64,000 nt of DNA from Ferruginibacter sp. (GTDB lineage Bacteria > Bacteroidota > Bacteroidia > Chitinophagales > Chitinophagaceae): assembly GCA_019638575.1 (NCBI GenBank), contig JAHBTN010000012.1, positions 1-64,000 of the forward strand, read 5' to 3'. Positions 55,011-64,000 of this stretch are shown piece by piece. A program made the position numbers and the translations under genes. The notes under the pieces are model-generated. The model saw only the letters and a program-made list of their open reading frames with translations. It had not been told where the DNA came from and ran no database searches. Position 1 is the stretch's first letter. Every line of letters begins with the position of its first letter.

Positions 55011-55868
55011 TTATCCTAAATAAGCTTTTAAGGCGCCGCTGTAACGGGCTTTTTGTAAACGTTTAATTGCACGTTCTTTTATTTGACGGATACGCTCTTT
55101 TGTTAAATCGTATTTCTGTCCAATCTGCTCAATAGTTACACCATTTTCACCATCTAAACCAAAATAGGCATTTACAATTTCGGCCTCACGTGGACTTAAT
55201 GATTTTAATACCCTTCTAATTTCATTTTTTAAAGAATCATGCATCACATCTTCATCTGTTTCATCAACACCTTTTAATAAATCGCCCATGGCTACATCTT
55301 CAGCTTCGTGCACAGGAGCATCCAGCGATGTGTGCCTGGTATTACTTTGGAAAATATTATTAATCTCAGTTTCGCTCATTTCAAGCAACTCAGCTAATTC
55401 TTCGGTACTTGGCTCACGCTCATGCTCTTGCTCAAACGCCATATATGCTTTGTTGGCTTTATTATATGTGCCGATTTTATTTTGCGGCAAACGTACTAAC
55501 CTTCCCTGTTCAGCTAAAGCCTGCAATATTGATTGACGAATCCACCATACAGCGTATGAAATGAATTTAAATCCTTTGGTTTCATCAAAACGCTGTGCTG
55601 CTTTTATAAGGCCAAGGTTTCCTTCATTAATCAAATCACTTAGCGAAAGCCCCTGGTGCTGGTATTGTTTTGCCACCGATACCACAAAACGCAGGTTGGC
55701 CTGCACTAATTTATCTAATGCACGCTGATCGCCCATTTTAATCTTTTGGGCCAGGATGGTCTCCTCTTCGGGAGTAATCATCGAAATTTTAGAAATTTCC
55801 TGCAAATACTTCTCAACTGCCTGTGAATCACGGTTGGTTATCTGCGTAGCGATTTTAAGTTGCCTCAT
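55011..55868 (-). CDS. rpoD: Primary RNA polymerase sigma factor (RpoD/SigA)
   Basis: 285 residues. Region 1.2 at the start (DSQAVEKYLQEISKI), region 2 with DLINEGNLGLIKAAQRFD and YAVWWIRQSI, region 3, and region 4 with EIVNAYFGLDGE and the helix-turn-helix to RIRQIKERAIKRL. There is no acidic region 1.1, as is usual for the short Bacteroidota primary sigma that reads TTTG / TAnnTTTG promoters. Transcribed convergently with gyrA. Confidence 0.95.
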   Translation of the reverse strand: MRQLKIATQITNRDSQAVEKYLQEISKISMITPEEETILAQKIKMGDQRALDKLVQANLRFVVSVAKQYQHQGLSLSDLINEGNLGLIKAAQRFDETKGFKFISYAVWWIRQSILQALAEQGRLVRLPQNKIGTYNKANKAYMAFEQEHEREPSTEELAELLEMSETEINNIFQSNTRHTSLDAPVHEAEDVAMGDLLKGVDETDEDVMHDSLKNEIRRVLKSLSPREAEIVNAYFGLDGENGVTIEQIGQKYDLTKERIRQIKERAIKRLQKARYSGALKAYLG

Positions 55869-56087
55869 TGAATTATATTAAGTACAGTAATAAAACACTT
55901 ATTGACAATTTTAGTTTGGAAAAAGTTGCAAACGAAAGGTTAATGCCAGTTTTCCTTATAAAAATGTGTGCAAAGATACACAAAAACAGCCGCAATTCAT
56001 AACGTAAGTGAATAAAAGAGTATAATAGTGGATAAATGTATCAATACTAATTAATTAAAATATGATTTTACTTTTTAAAGTATTTTT

Positions 56088-56121
56088 TAAAATAAAACCG
56101 GCAGAAACATCTACCGGCTTT
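56088..56121 (-). terminator. Probable terminator of the TPR gene
   Basis: CCGG arms with flanking A/T pairing (about 56095-56104 with 56111-56121) and an AT-rich tail; imperfect stem, 36 nt past the stop. Confidence 0.45.
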
Positions 56122-56156
56122 AAAATATCAATCACTATTTTTAAAATCTTATAGAA

Positions 56157-57173
56157 TTATAAACCCATTATCATCTTTTTATGTCTTAACCCTGCCAATG
56201 AAGGGTCTAATTCAATTGCTTTATCACACATTTGCTGCCCCTTTGATACTTCTCCCTTTTTTTGAAAACAAAGCCCGGCCTGGTATAATGCTTTGCCATC
56301 TTTCATATCCATTTCCATAAGTTTTTGGCAATACTCCAAGCATTTATCATACATTTTTCTGTCGTAAAAAGCAACAGCCACATCCCTTATCAATTCTTTA
56401 TCACCGGGTTTTCTACTCATAATTTCAATAAGTAATTTCTCTCCACTATCATAATTACCACTGTATATATATGCAAATCCCAGGTTTTCATTAAAGTCGT
56501 TACTTTTAATAAATCCATTTTCGGATGCTTTATTAAAGCTAATCACTGCATTTTTATAATCTTCATTATTATAATACAATAACCCTAGTTCAAAATACCA
56601 TTTGCTTCTAGTATTATCAAGTTGCAATGCTTTTACGTAATAAGGTATAGCTTTTCTTTCAAGTCCCATTTCCAAATATGTACGGGCTAAAGTATAGGTT
56701 GCTTCTGCATCCTGGGGATCTTTTTCAATCACCTTAAGTAAAGTTTTTTCGGCTTTGCCATAATCTTCCATTTGAAAATACGACATAGCTATTATCCGGT
56801 CCTTATCCTTGCAAGAATTACATTTTTGCGCAAAATCTATTGCTTGTTGATATTGTCTATAATTATAAAATATTTCAACAAGTTCTGATACTGCCTTCTC
56901 ATTCTTATTATCCAACTCATACGCTTTTGCAAAATTCATTTTAGCGGCATCGGTACGACGCATTTCTTTATTTGCAAAACCATTATGTAAATAAGCCTCT
57001 GAATATAAAGGATTTATACGAATTGCTTCATTAAATTCATTAGACGCCACCAGGTACCTTCTTGCACTCATTTCCTGCATTCCTTTATTAAAAAACAAAA
57101 CTGCACTATCGCCAGGTTGCGAAAAAGATGATATCGTAAAAAATAAAAGGAGTATGATTATTGAGTTTTTCAT
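56157..57173 (-). CDS. Exported tetratricopeptide-repeat protein
   Basis: 338 residues. Signal peptide 1-18 (ISSFSQP). The remainder is a run of about eight TPR units (for example AIRINPLYSEAYLHNGFA, VIEKDPQDAEATYTLART, ALQLDNTRSKWYFELGLL, AIELDPSLAGL). A protein-protein interaction scaffold, predicted periplasmic. Lies 31 bp after glgB on the same strand. In other Bacteroidota a TPR gene is often near gyrA. Confidence 0.85.
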   Translation of the reverse strand: MKNSIIILLLFFTISSFSQPGDSAVLFFNKGMQEMSARRYLVASNEFNEAIRINPLYSEAYLHNGFANKEMRRTDAAKMNFAKAYELDNKNEKAVSELVEIFYNYRQYQQAIDFAQKCNSCKDKDRIIAMSYFQMEDYGKAEKTLLKVIEKDPQDAEATYTLARTYLEMGLERKAIPYYVKALQLDNTRSKWYFELGLLYYNNEDYKNAVISFNKASENGFIKSNDFNENLGFAYIYSGNYDSGEKLLIEIMSRKPGDKELIRDVAVAFYDRKMYDKCLEYCQKLMEMDMKDGKALYQAGLCFQKKGEVSKGQQMCDKAIELDPSLAGLRHKKMIMGL

Positions 57174-57204
57174 AAGGATATAAAAATAGCAAAGATTAGT
57201 TCAA

Positions 57205-59214
57205 TTATACCAGGATTATACCTGCTAACGCTGGAAGTTGGAGATTTATTTCATAAATCTGCCTTTTTTTATCTACCAGTACGGCTTGGGGGGCAGGATT
57301 AAACACGTGGCCGGCACCCCAGTATTTTTCATAATCGCTATTGAAAATTTCGGTCCATGCAGCTTTTCCTTTTACTCTAAGCTTCCAGTTGTGCCTAACC
57401 ACCGGGGTCATATTTAAAACAACAAGCATATTGTTCTTTTTATTTTTACCTTTTCGTACAAAAGCAATTACTGATTCTGCTTTATGCGCCAGATCAACCC
57501 ATTCAAAGCCTTTTGTATCATACTGTAATTGATAAAGGGCAGGGTGGTTACGGTAAATCAGGTTTAAATCCCTAACACAATCCTGCATAAGCTGGTGGCA
57601 GGGATATTTCAAAAGCGGCCAATCCAGTTCAGTTTTATAATTCCATTCGGATGTTTGAGCAAACTCGTTGCCCATAAAAAGTAGTTTAGCTCCGGGATGA
57701 GTATACATATAAGTATAAAGCAATCTCAGGTTTGCAAATTTTTGCCATTCATCTCCGGGCATTTTATATACCATTGGGCTTTTACCATGCACAACTTCAT
57801 CGTGACTAAATGGAAGCATGAAATTTTCATCATAGAAATACATCATGCTAAAGCTGAACTTATCCTGGTGAAACTGCCGCATAATGGGATTCAACTTAAA
57901 ATAATCAAGTGTGTCGTGCATCCACCCCATCATCCATTTCATTCCAAATCCAAGTCCGCCTTCTGTAGTGGGTTTTGAAATTTTAGGCCAGTCGCTTGCT
58001 TCTTCAGCTATAGTTTGTATATCGGGAAAATCACGGTAAACCGTTTCATTAAATAATTTGATAAATTCAATTGCTTCCAGGTTACCATTACCTCCATATT
58101 TATTTGGAACCCACTCCCCTTCTTTACGTGAAAAATCGAGCCGTAAAATCGAATTCACCGCATCTACCCTTAACCCATCTGCATGAAATTGGTCTAACCA
58201 AAACCTGGCGCTGCTGATTAAAAACGAACGCACTTCTGCCCTTTCGTAATTAAATATATAGCTGTTCCAATCCGGATGGTAACCTTTACGCATATCGGCA
58301 TATTCGTAGGTATGGGTACCATCAAACATAAACAAACCATGTGCATCATAAGGAAAATGCGATGGCACCCAATCTAGTATCACACCAATACCTTCCTGGT
58401 GAAAAGCGTCTATTAGTTCCCGAAATTCATCGGGTGTGCCAAAGCGTGAGGTGGCTGCAAAAAAGCCCGTGCCCTGGTACCCCCAACTACCATCATAAGG
58501 AAATTCCATTACAGGCATTAACTCTACATGCGTAAAGCCCATTTTTTTTACATACGGTACCAGGTGTTCTTTCAATTGCAGGTAGCTGTTAAAACTTTCT
58601 TCATCTGTTTTTACTGGCCTCATCCAACTGCCGGGATGCACTTCATAAACACTCCAGGGAGCATTTAATGCATTGTTCTTTTTTCTTTTCTTCATCCATG
58701 CGGCATCTTTCCATTTATACTTGCTTTGCCATCCTAAAGATGCATTGGAAGGCCGCAGTTCGCAAAATTGGCCGTATGGATCAGATTTTTTTGATTCGGC
58801 TCCCTTAAAACCTTTTATATAATATTTGTAATTGTCTCCTTCTTTAAAACCCGGTATAAAACCTTCCCAAATACCTGATTTATCAAGCCTTACAAACAAC
58901 GGATGCAACTTAGTTTTCCATCCGTTAAAATCACCAATCACCGAAACAAAAGTTGCATTAGGCGCCCATACTGCAAAATAAAAACCACTTGTTTTTAGTA
59001 CGTTTAGTTTATGGCTGCCAAATTTTTGGTACCCGTTATAAAGCGTTCCGTTTTTAAAGTTTGTGATGTCTTCGTCGGTAAATAAAGAATAATTCCAAAC
59101 AGGTTTTTTTGAATCAATAAAATGTTGCTCCTCGTATTTAAGTACCGGAGCTATAGGCAGGTTCTTTTTGCTATTCCTTGCAACTTTTGCCGATGATAAT
59201 TTGGATGTTGCCAT
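57205..59214 (-). CDS. glgB: 1,4-alpha-glucan branching enzyme
   Basis: 669 residues. CBM48 N-domain (FAVWAPNATFVSVIGDFN), then a GH13 barrel with GTGFFAATSRFGTPDEFREL, the nucleophile Asp in ADGLRVDAVNS, acid Glu in TIAEEASDWP and FSHDEVVHGK. Makes alpha-1,6 branches in glycogen. Eukaryotic-like short form, common in Bacteroidota. glgC lies 3.7 kb away on the same strand with two envelope genes in between on the other strand. Confidence 0.95.
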   Translation of the reverse strand: MATSKLSSAKVARNSKKNLPIAPVLKYEEQHFIDSKKPVWNYSLFTDEDITNFKNGTLYNGYQKFGSHKLNVLKTSGFYFAVWAPNATFVSVIGDFNGWKTKLHPLFVRLDKSGIWEGFIPGFKEGDNYKYYIKGFKGAESKKSDPYGQFCELRPSNASLGWQSKYKWKDAAWMKKRKKNNALNAPWSVYEVHPGSWMRPVKTDEESFNSYLQLKEHLVPYVKKMGFTHVELMPVMEFPYDGSWGYQGTGFFAATSRFGTPDEFRELIDAFHQEGIGVILDWVPSHFPYDAHGLFMFDGTHTYEYADMRKGYHPDWNSYIFNYERAEVRSFLISSARFWLDQFHADGLRVDAVNSILRLDFSRKEGEWVPNKYGGNGNLEAIEFIKLFNETVYRDFPDIQTIAEEASDWPKISKPTTEGGLGFGMKWMMGWMHDTLDYFKLNPIMRQFHQDKFSFSMMYFYDENFMLPFSHDEVVHGKSPMVYKMPGDEWQKFANLRLLYTYMYTHPGAKLLFMGNEFAQTSEWNYKTELDWPLLKYPCHQLMQDCVRDLNLIYRNHPALYQLQYDTKGFEWVDLAHKAESVIAFVRKGKNKKNNMLVVLNMTPVVRHNWKLRVKGKAAWTEIFNSDYEKYWGAGHVFNPAPQAVLVDKKRQIYEINLQLPALAGIILV

Positions 59215-59365
59215 TTATGGAATACCTGTTTAATAATGTTAACTAAGTATAGAAATTTGTTTTAACGTAAAATTAAGAATTAGGATTTAGTAATTCTAAA
59301 TTAAATAAACCACCTTTAACTAAATTTTTAGTTTTAATTCATATTTACTCAATTTAAACAACTGT

Positions 59366-62137
59366 ATGGCCAGGCTAACCCTAATCTTGCTTTTAACCTG
59401 TACTTCTTTTTTATCTGTAAATGCACAAACTGCTTCACTTTCGGGCAATGTTAAAGACACTGTACAAAACGAAGCTGTAAAAAATGTTGTAATTGCTTTA
59501 TTGTATCCTAACGATTCTGTTTTATATAAGTTTACACGTACAGATGCAAACGGAAAATTTACATTTAAGAATATTCTTGCAGGTAATTATATCATCATGG
59601 CAACTCACCCCTATTTTGCCGATATCATTTTTAATGCAGATGTAAAAGGGTCCGAAACCACAATACCTACTATAGATTTAACATCAAAAAGTAAATTACT
59701 TGAAGAAGTGGTAGTTAAAAGCGGTACTCCAATAAGGATAAAGGGCGATACCACTGTATATACTGCAGATAGCTTTAAAGTAAGGCCCGGCGCTAATGTA
59801 GAAGAGCTTTTGAAAAAACTACCAGGTATACAGGTGGATAAAAATGGAAAGATAACCGCTATGGGCGAACAGGTAAAAAAAGTGTTGGTGGATGGTGAAG
59901 AATTTTTTGGCGATGACCCCGGCATTGCAACAAAAAACCTGCGGGCCGATGTGGTGAAAGAAGTGGAAGTATTTGATAAAAAAAGCGACCAGGCTGTATT
60001 TACAGGGATTGACGACGGCGTAAAAGATAAAACGATTAACCTTAAACTTAAAGACAATGCCAAGAAGGGGTATTTTGGAAAAGCAGAGGCAGGTACCGAT
60101 TTTAGTAATTATTATAACAACAGTGTGATGGTAAACGCCTTTAAAGGAAAACGTAAACTGGCTGCTTATGGCATTATGAGCAATACGGGCCAAACTAATT
60201 TAGATTGGCAGGACAACCAGAATTATGGCGGGAATGATGGAACAACATTTGAGGAATTAGACGGTGGCGGTATCATGATAACCTCTACCAATGATGGAGA
60301 CAGTTACTATAACGGCCGCGGCGGCATACCCAAAAACTGGAATGGAGGTTTGCATTACAGCAATAAATTCAACAACAACAAACAATCATTTAACAGCGGT
60401 TATAAAATAACCAAGGTAAACAGCCCAAGCGGCGAAAGAAATTATACTACAAATTTCACCGGCGATTCATCTTATAATTCAAACAGCATTACAGATGGTT
60501 TTACTTCAAAAATAAAGCAAAGCCTCAACCTTACTTTTGAAACCAATATCGACTCGGCCAACTCCCTTAAATTTACCGCAAAAGGCAACTTTAATAACAC
60601 AAAAACCAACAACAACTATACACAAAATTCAATCAGTGATAAAAAATTACCCATAAACAATATCACACGCAGAACAAACAGTGATGTTGACAATTCTTCG
60701 TTTAACAGCAGCCTGTTATGGAAGCATAAGTTCAAAAAAACAGCCCGTACGTTAACCATGAACCTGGGTTATAACTTTACAGGAACTAAAAACCAAAACT
60801 TCCTGTATTCGGAAAACGATTATTTTACCAATGGTATTCCGCAATACAATGATACGATTGACCAGAAGAACAAACGGGATAATGAAACCAACAGTTTTTC
60901 TGCAAACATCACTTATACCGAACCATTATCCAAAGAGCTTTTCCTTTCGTTTACTTATGGGTTTAGTGTAGCTGCCAATACAAACGACCGGGCAAGTTTT
61001 ACAAAAGATATCAAAGGTGATTACAACAACAAGATAGATTCATTAAGCAATTCGTATTTTTTTAAACAGGTAAACAACAAACCAGGCGTAAGTATCAGAT
61101 ATGTAAAAAAGAAATTTAATTTTAGTGTAGGCTCATCTGTAAGTTTCAGCAATTTTGAACAAAACAATAAGACCACCGGGCTTGTAAGGAAATATAATTT
61201 CACTAATTTTTTCCCTACGGCTTCTTTGTATGTAAAACTGAAAGGCTATGCAGGCATTAGGTTTAACTATAATGGCAGCACAAGGGTGCCTACACTTGAT
61301 CAATTGCAACCGATAGCTGATAACACCGACCCATTAAACCAATACATTGGCAACCCCGATTTAAAACAATCATTTACACATAACCTGAACCTGAATTACA
61401 ATTTTTATAATGTTTTGCAGGAACGGGGCTTGTGGGCCGGTATTTACGGCAACTTTACCCAGAATGCTTTTGTTAGCGACAGAACAATTTATGGCGCCGC
61501 ACAATCTATCTACCGAACCGTTAATGCAAACGGCAATTACTATTTTGGACTTTACTCTAATTATAATTTTAAGATTAAGAAACCCAATATTCGCATAGGA
61601 TTTGGCCCCAATGCTAATGTTTCAAGAAACATTTCTTTCTTAAACAACCAAAAAGCTATAAATACCAATTCCAGTTATGGTTTAAATTTTAATGTGGGCA
61701 AAGAAAAAGAAAATAAATATGATATTTCAATTGATGCAAATATTTCAAGAGTAAATGCAAAAAACAGCATCAATACGCTTGCCTTGGCAAGCTATTGGCA
61801 AGGAAGTTTGAACGGAAACATAAGGATAACATTGCCATACAAGTTCAGGTTAGAGAATAACGTTGAGTTTACTGCCAAACAGGTTGACCCTAATTTCCCG
61901 GTTAAAAATAAATTTACCATCTGGAATGCCAGCTTACGCAAATTTATTTTTAAAGAAAAGCTGGAAATTTCTGCATCTGTTTTTGATATTTTAAATGAAA
62001 GGCGTGGTTACGACAGAAGCTTTAACGAATTCCGTTATTCAGAAACTTATTACAATACTTTAAAACGGTACTGGATGCTTACCCTCACCTGGAATTTTTC
62101 TAAAAACGGGAAACCGGCATCAGGCTTTTTTAATTAA
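59366..62137 (+). CDS. Outer-membrane beta-barrel protein, TonB-receptor-like
   Basis: 923 residues. Signal peptide 1-20 (VNAQ). CarboxypepD_reg-like domain at about 24-105, a plug-like region (VRPGANVEELLKKLPGIQVDKNG type, DGEEFFGDDPGIATKNL), then a long barrel rich in Asn/Tyr/Phe strands, ending with an aromatic C-terminus (Phe-Phe-Asn). The arrangement resembles the outer-membrane barrel group near TonB receptors rather than SusC. The ligand is unknown. 14 bp before the GLPGLI gene. Confidence 0.85.
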   Translation: MARLTLILLLTCTSFLSVNAQTASLSGNVKDTVQNEAVKNVVIALLYPNDSVLYKFTRTDANGKFTFKNILAGNYIIMATHPYFADIIFNADVKGSETTIPTIDLTSKSKLLEEVVVKSGTPIRIKGDTTVYTADSFKVRPGANVEELLKKLPGIQVDKNGKITAMGEQVKKVLVDGEEFFGDDPGIATKNLRADVVKEVEVFDKKSDQAVFTGIDDGVKDKTINLKLKDNAKKGYFGKAEAGTDFSNYYNNSVMVNAFKGKRKLAAYGIMSNTGQTNLDWQDNQNYGGNDGTTFEELDGGGIMITSTNDGDSYYNGRGGIPKNWNGGLHYSNKFNNNKQSFNSGYKITKVNSPSGERNYTTNFTGDSSYNSNSITDGFTSKIKQSLNLTFETNIDSANSLKFTAKGNFNNTKTNNNYTQNSISDKKLPINNITRRTNSDVDNSSFNSSLLWKHKFKKTARTLTMNLGYNFTGTKNQNFLYSENDYFTNGIPQYNDTIDQKNKRDNETNSFSANITYTEPLSKELFLSFTYGFSVAANTNDRASFTKDIKGDYNNKIDSLSNSYFFKQVNNKPGVSIRYVKKKFNFSVGSSVSFSNFEQNNKTTGLVRKYNFTNFFPTASLYVKLKGYAGIRFNYNGSTRVPTLDQLQPIADNTDPLNQYIGNPDLKQSFTHNLNLNYNFYNVLQERGLWAGIYGNFTQNAFVSDRTIYGAAQSIYRTVNANGNYYFGLYSNYNFKIKKPNIRIGFGPNANVSRNISFLNNQKAINTNSSYGLNFNVGKEKENKYDISIDANISRVNAKNSINTLALASYWQGSLNGNIRITLPYKFRLENNVEFTAKQVDPNFPVKNKFTIWNASLRKFIFKEKLEISASVFDILNERRGYDRSFNEFRYSETYYNTLKRYWMLTLTWNFSKNGKPASGFFN

Positions 62138-62151
62138 AAAATAGCGAAATC

Positions 62152-62877
62152 ATGAAATACATCATCATAGTTTTAATTGTAACTCTCTCATCAACCTGTA
62201 TCAAAGCACAGCAGTTTATTGATAAAGGGCTTATTGAATACACTGTTGTTATCAATAACCACAAAGCCATGGGCGAAGGTTCATGGGCCGAGATGTTTAA
62301 GGATAAGATACCCAGGTTATCAACCAGCTACTTCCAACTCACCTTTAACGATAATAAAGGCATTTACCTGTTTAACCGTAAAGACGATAAAACAAGATCA
62401 CCCTGGGGCAATGATGAAGAAGAAAATACCTGGTACAGCGATTATGCTAATGATAAATTTGTACAGCAAAAAATGATTTTTGGCAACAATTACCTTTTAA
62501 CCGACAGCCTGCTAACCATTAACTGGAAGATGACCAATGAAAGTCGGAACATTGCAGGTTTTAACTGCCGCAAAGCCGTGGGCATTTTGTTCGATAGTGT
62601 TTATGTTTTTGCTTTTTATACCGATGAAATTCTTGTAAGCGGCGGCCCCATGGGATTGCATGGTTTACCGGGAATGATTTTGGGAGTTACCATCCCACGC
62701 ATGTACAGCAGTTGGGTGGCCAATAAGATTGAAATAAACGGTGTAGACTACACGAAAATTACCCCTCCATCAAAAGGTAAAAAGAAAAACCCAAAGGATT
62801 TGGAATCTACCATTATAGAAGCTACCAAAGACTGGGGTTCATACAGCCAGCAGGCAATATGGAAGCTAATTTTATAA
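62152..62877 (+). CDS. GLPGLI-family protein
   Basis: 241 residues. Signal peptide 1-20 (KAQQF). Contains the name motif variant GLHGLPGMILGV at about 173-184 and FNCRKAVG before it. GLPGLI proteins are Bacteroidota exported proteins of unknown role, usually next to an outer-membrane barrel gene, as here. Convergent with glgC, 7 bp apart. Confidence 0.88.
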   Translation: MKYIIIVLIVTLSSTCIKAQQFIDKGLIEYTVVINNHKAMGEGSWAEMFKDKIPRLSTSYFQLTFNDNKGIYLFNRKDDKTRSPWGNDEEENTWYSDYANDKFVQQKMIFGNNYLLTDSLLTINWKMTNESRNIAGFNCRKAVGILFDSVYVFAFYTDEILVSGGPMGLHGLPGMILGVTIPRMYSSWVANKIEINGVDYTKITPPSKGKKKNPKDLESTIIEATKDWGSYSQQAIWKLIL

Positions 62878-62884
62878 CAGTAGT

Positions 62885-64000
62885 TTAAATAACATACCCG
62901 TCGGGCAAAACCACACCTTTCTTAATTACAACAATACCGTCTTTAATGGTATATAATGCATGGTCTATATCAGCCTGGTGAGCGCCACCGGTTATCTTTA
63001 CTTCGTTACCTATTCGGCAATCCTTGTCCAGTATGGCATTTTCAATATGGCAATTTTCGCCTATACCAAGTTTTGGAATACCTTTTTCAAGTGAATAAGC
63101 CATTTCTGAAATGGTTTCGTAATAATCGCTGCCCATCAGGTACGAATTGATGATGACTGATCCTTTACCAATCCTGGTTCTTATGCCAATTACACTATGA
63201 GCAATTCTGGAAGCATGAATAATTGAACCTTCGGCCAGGATACTGTTTTCTACTAGTGTATTACTCATTTTCATTGGCGGCAACATGCGTGCCCTGCTAA
63301 ATATTGCTTTAGTATTATCAAACAGGTTAAATGGTGGTATCTCCAGCGCCAGTGCAAGATTAGCTTCATAAAAAGAATATATATTTCCAATATCCGTCCA
63401 GTAACCGTCGTATTGAAAGCTTACCACTTTTTGTGAGTTGATGCAAGCCGGAATAATTTCTTTACCAAAATCAGTAGCATCTTTTTTCTCCCGCAGCAAC
63501 TGGTTGAACAAAAATTCACGGTTAAAAATATAGATACCCATCGATGCCAGGTATTTCCTGCCTTCGGCTCTCATTGCAACGCCGGTTTCGCTTTCCCATT
63601 GTGGCAATAATTCTTTTGCAGGTTTTTCTATAAATGAAGTGATGAAATCATCGGCATCGGTTTTTAAAATGCCAAACTCAGGTGCTTCCCTGTCGGCAAC
63701 AGGGATAGTGGCAATGGAAATGTCGGCTTTTTTATCTATGTGGTTTTGAAACATTTCATTAAAGTCCATCTGGTAAAGCTGGTCGCCACTTAAAATAAGT
63801 ACATACTCAAAATCATTGTTCATGATATGCTTTAGCGATTGCCTAACGGCATCGGCTGTACCCTGAAACCATCCCAGGCTATCGGGTGTTTGCTCGGCAG
63901 CTAATATATCAACAAAACCACTGCTGAAATTACTAAACTGGTAAGAGTTTTTAATATGCTTATTAAGTGAAGCAGAATTGTACTGCGTTAGCACAAACAT
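62885..64000 (-). CDS. glgC: Glucose-1-phosphate adenylyltransferase (5' end outside the window)
   Basis: 371 residues visible. The frame begins at a Met on the window edge, but family N-termini begin about 55 residues earlier with the GGGxGTRLxPLT nucleotide loop, so this is truncated by the window. Visible: LTQYNSASLNKHI, WFQGTADAVRQ, SGDQLYQMD, and a C-terminal left-handed beta-helix (hexapeptide-like). Makes ADP-glucose for glycogen. Partner glgB lies nearby. Confidence 0.92.
   Translation of the reverse strand: MFVLTQYNSASLNKHIKNSYQFSNFSSGFVDILAAEQTPDSLGWFQGTADAVRQSLKHIMNNDFEYVLILSGDQLYQMDFNEMFQNHIDKKADISIATIPVADREAPEFGILKTDADDFITSFIEKPAKELLPQWESETGVAMRAEGRKYLASMGIYIFNREFLFNQLLREKKDATDFGKEIIPACINSQKVVSFQYDGYWTDIGNIYSFYEANLALALEIPPFNLFDNTKAIFSRARMLPPMKMSNTLVENSILAEGSIIHASRIAHSVIGIRTRIGKGSVIINSYLMGSDYYETISEMAYSLEKGIPKLGIGENCHIENAILDKDCRIGNEVKITGGAHQADIDHALYTIKDGIVVIKKGVVLPDGYVI

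Overview
The window looks like ordinary chromosomal core sequence from a member of the Bacteroidota, most likely the Chitinophagaceae. The evidence is: AT-rich DNA; promoters of the Bacteroidota TTTG / TAnnTTTG type and no clear Shine-Dalgarno sites; families largely restricted to this phylum (DUF4294, DUF4270, GSCFA, GLPGLI, DUF5686 and DUF6515-like proteins); a short primary sigma factor without region 1.1; bacillithiol synthesis; and a CcmE with a CxxxY haem motif. I found no rRNA, tRNA, CRISPR array, insertion sequence, phage gene or integrase. The family names rest on motif recognition in the translated sequence; no database search was run.

Layout. 0-9.9 kb: a truncated transglutaminase-like protein divergent from a lipoprotein, a UbiD-family decarboxylase convergent with glnS, a DUF1003 protein, a fatty-acid desaturase, bshB1 and a DUF4294 protein. 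9.8-12.8 kb: ccmE-ccmF cytochrome c maturation pair. 13-16 kb: ureohydrolase, membrane protein and radical SAM protein in one run. 16-21.5 kb: leftward operon panC, LPG-synthase-like flippase, rfaE2, ppk1, ppx/gppA. 21.6-26.2 kb: a catalytically degenerate GT5 N-domain protein, a DUF4270 lipoprotein, metK and an rlmB-type rRNA methyltransferase. 26.2-30.1 kb: tightly packed leftward operon (SDR, extended SDR, CPBP membrane protein, secreted DUF6134-like protein) and a small membrane protein. 30.3-34.8 kb: an HTH regulator broken by one in-frame TAG, HMG-CoA lyase, GSCFA protein, a barrel-like protein and miaE. 35-43 kb: penicillin-acylase-family enzyme, a DUF5686 outer-membrane protein and an Asn-rich repeat protein. 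43-52 kb: prolyl oligopeptidase, MBL hydrolase, DUF1415, DUF721, recF, pdhA, TPR protein, ribH, small lipoprotein and an LutA-like Fe-S protein. 52-57 kb: gyrA, rpoD and a TPR protein. 57-64 kb: glgB and truncated glgC flanking an outer-membrane barrel protein and a GLPGLI protein.

Functional threads: glycogen synthesis (glgC, glgB), polyphosphate metabolism (ppk1, ppx), cytochrome c maturation, low-molecular-weight thiol synthesis (bshB1), translation and RNA modification (glnS, miaE, rlmB), replication and transcription (gyrA, recF, rpoD), and a large investment in cell-envelope lipoproteins and outer-membrane proteins.

No clearly new multi-gene system such as a defence island is visible. 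The most interesting signals are: the single-codon inactivation of the HTH regulator; three genes whose TAnnTTTG box lies exactly 4 nt before the start codon, suggesting leaderless mRNAs; terminators that overlap promoters or coding ends (metK, miaE, MBL hydrolase); the degenerate GT5 protein; and the uncharacterised SDR/SDR/CPBP/DUF6134-like operon.
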